This document shows, one piece after another, positions 7,380-8,312 of a stretch of DNA of 8,312 nucleotides; the stretch's first letter is position 1, and every line of letters starts with the position of its first letter. This stretch comes from Serpentinimonas sp. GTDB taxonomy: Bacteria; Pseudomonadota; Gammaproteobacteria; Burkholderiales; Burkholderiaceae_C. The notes beneath the pieces were generated by a model, which saw only the letters and a program-made list of their open reading frames with translations, was not told where the DNA came from and searched no databases. Made by a program: the position numbers and the translations under genes. The stretch lies in NCBI GenBank assembly GCA_025458665.1, contig JALOSG010000115.1:1-8312 (forward strand), written 5' to 3'.

Positions 7380-7408
7380 ATTATGGGTGACCGGGCGGTA
7401 GGCGCCAA
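7380..7408 (-). promoter_or_regulatory. Putative sigma-70 promoter of the BLUF operon
   Basis: Read on the minus strand, TTGGCG (7408-7403) and CATAAT (7385-7380) are 17 bases apart and match the -35 and -10 consensus at four and five of six positions. The predicted transcription start, about 7 bases downstream, falls within a few bases of the BLUF ATG at 7371, giving little or no 5' leader. The -35 lies inside one arm of an inverted repeat. Confidence 0.5.
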
Positions 7409-7439
7409 GGGCATACACCTTACCGATAATGCCCATTGG
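7405..7439. promoter_or_regulatory. Imperfect inverted repeat in the divergent intergenic region, possible operator
   Basis: The left arm CCAAGGGCAT (7405-7414) and right arm ATGCCCATTGG (7429-7439) are inverted copies. The only difference is one extra A in the right arm, and 14 bases separate them. The left arm overlaps the putative -35 of the BLUF promoter. The repeat also covers GATAAT (7425-7430), a possible plus-strand -10 for the NERD gene that lacks a good -35. It could be a binding site for a dimeric regulator serving both directions or an RNA hairpin on the NERD side. No regulator family can be named from it. Confidence 0.45.
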
Positions 7440-7471
7440 AAGCGCACAGGGCGCACCACAAAAACAACGTC

Positions 7472-7477
7472 AGGGAG
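7472..7477 (+). promoter_or_regulatory. Ribosome binding site of the NERD gene
   Basis: AGGGAG ends 8 bases before the ATG at 7486, a good Shine-Dalgarno match and spacing. It decides the start of the gene that is open to the window end. Confidence 0.7.
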
Positions 7478-7485
7478 TGGCAGTC

Positions 7486-8312
7486 ATGATTCTGAAGTCG
7501 GCAGACGATAAAAGCACACGTTTGGCCTTGTTGCAGGACCTGCAGCAGTCCACACGCCTCAATGCACAGCAAAAGAAATGGCTGCGAGAAGCCCTCATGC
7601 GTTTGCGTCGGGGCATCAAGGGGGAGCAGGAGTCGGCGTTCTACCTGAACAGCTATTTCAAGGACAGCCAGAACCACGTGCTGCTGCACGACCTGCGCTT
7701 CGAGGTGGACGGCGAAGTGGCGCAAATAGACCACCTCATCATCAACCGCGGCTTTGGCATTTACCTGATCGAGACCAAGAGCTACGCCGGAAACCTGATC
7801 ATCAACGAACAGGGCGAGTTCACCGCCGAGTACGACGAGGAAAGCTTTGGCATTCCATCGCCACTGGAACAGGGTGCGCGGCACGAACGCATCGTGCGCA
7901 AACTGCTGGTGCAGTTGGGCATAGGGCCGCGCGTGGGAGAAGGACTGAACATTCACCGCGTGGTGATGCTGCACCCCAGCGCCCGCATCACCCGCCCACC
8001 TGCCAAGGCGTTTGATACCAGCATGGTGATCAAGGCCGACCAGTTCCCCAGCTGGCACAAAAACTACGTGAACAAGAACACGCTGGCGCTGGATATGATT
8101 CAGATGCTGCCCAACATACGCAGCCTGGACACCATACGCCAGTGGGGCGAAAAGCTGCTGCGCCAGCACCGCAAGGCGGACCCGCTGGCCCTGCCGGATC
8201 GCTCCTATTCCGGCCGGCAATTGCTGGATGAGGCGACAGCCCGCATGTCCTTCCGGTTCGAGCCGGCGGTGGAATCCAACTCTTTCGAGTTCCTGCGCAA
8301 TTTCGTGCGCAA
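7486..8312 (+). CDS. NERD (nuclease-related domain) protein, 3' partial
   Basis: The frame is open from the ATG at 7486 to the last base, giving 275 visible residues without a stop; the end lies outside the window. The NERD domain covers about residues 43-125. It shows IKGEQE with Glu47, VAQIDHLII with Asp82, and YLIETKSY with Glu96 and Lys98. These are the positions expected for a PD-(D/E)XK-like nuclease core (E, D, ExK). NERD domains are thought to be nucleases acting on DNA or RNA, but few have been characterised. A charged helical stretch (residues 9-42) precedes it. After the domain come LNIHRVVMLHP and a mixed alpha/beta region with no second domain I can name; many NERD proteins carry a zinc finger, helicase or kinase domain at the C-terminus, and that part is not visible. 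The gene is divergent from the BLUF operon with 114 bases between the two starts. Confidence 0.88.
   Translation, partial: MILKSADDKSTRLALLQDLQQSTRLNAQQKKWLREALMRLRRGIKGEQESAFYLNSYFKDSQNHVLLHDLRFEVDGEVAQIDHLIINRGFGIYLIETKSYAGNLIINEQGEFTAEYDEESFGIPSPLEQGARHERIVRKLLVQLGIGPRVGEGLNIHRVVMLHPSARITRPPAKAFDTSMVIKADQFPSWHKNYVNKNTLALDMIQMLPNIRSLDTIRQWGEKLLRQHRKADPLALPDRSYSGRQLLDEATARMSFRFEPAVESNSFEFLRNFVR

Noticed and set aside
7442..7456. Direct repeat GCGCAC (two copies, 9 bases apart) upstream of the NERD gene
   Set aside because: The units are only six bases long and made of a common GC-rich word; two copies are not evidence for a binding site.
7578..8015. Plus-strand open frame of 145 codons inside the NERD region
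   Set aside because: It is an out-of-frame reading of the NERD gene with Arg/Ala/Gly-rich composition and no domain.
7420..8220. Open frame of 266 codons on the minus strand
   Set aside because: It is opposite the NERD gene, whose catalytic-site motifs and ribosome binding site are clear on the plus strand.

Overview
The window is GC-rich, gene-dense DNA from a Gram-negative proteobacterium, most likely a betaproteobacterium of the Burkholderiales/Comamonadaceae type. The reasons are the codon use, a type Vd-like patatin/Omp85 protein beside a DUF748 (AsmA-like) protein, a CCC-anticodon tRNA-Gly, and a short BLUF photoreceptor. The genus cannot be fixed from the sequence alone. No mobile element, CRISPR array or rRNA was seen.

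Left part, plus strand (1-5607). The window opens inside a patatin-like phospholipase that continues through a POTRA-like linker into an outer-membrane beta barrel (PlpD type). After 21 bases comes a 1261-residue DUF748 protein, anchored in the inner membrane and built from four related units of about 225-245 residues. The two probably form an envelope/lipid-related transcription unit. A tRNA-Gly(CCC) follows 46 bases downstream and has its own possible -10 element.

Middle part, minus strand (7371 down to 5645). Three genes are arranged as an apparent operon. A stand-alone BLUF blue-light sensor comes first. A DUF1653 protein follows, its start overlapping the BLUF stop as ATGA. After 54 bases comes a secreted protein with two FG-GAP/VCBS-type DxDxDG loops. 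This pairs a cytoplasmic light sensor with a small protein of unknown function and a predicted periplasmic protein. It is the most interesting module here.

Right part (7372-8312). A 114-base divergent region holds a plausible minus-strand promoter whose predicted start lies almost on the BLUF ATG (a possible leaderless mRNA), plus an imperfect 10-base inverted repeat overlapping its -35. On the plus strand a NERD-domain (nuclease-related) protein starts at 7486 behind a good ribosome binding site and runs off the window end.
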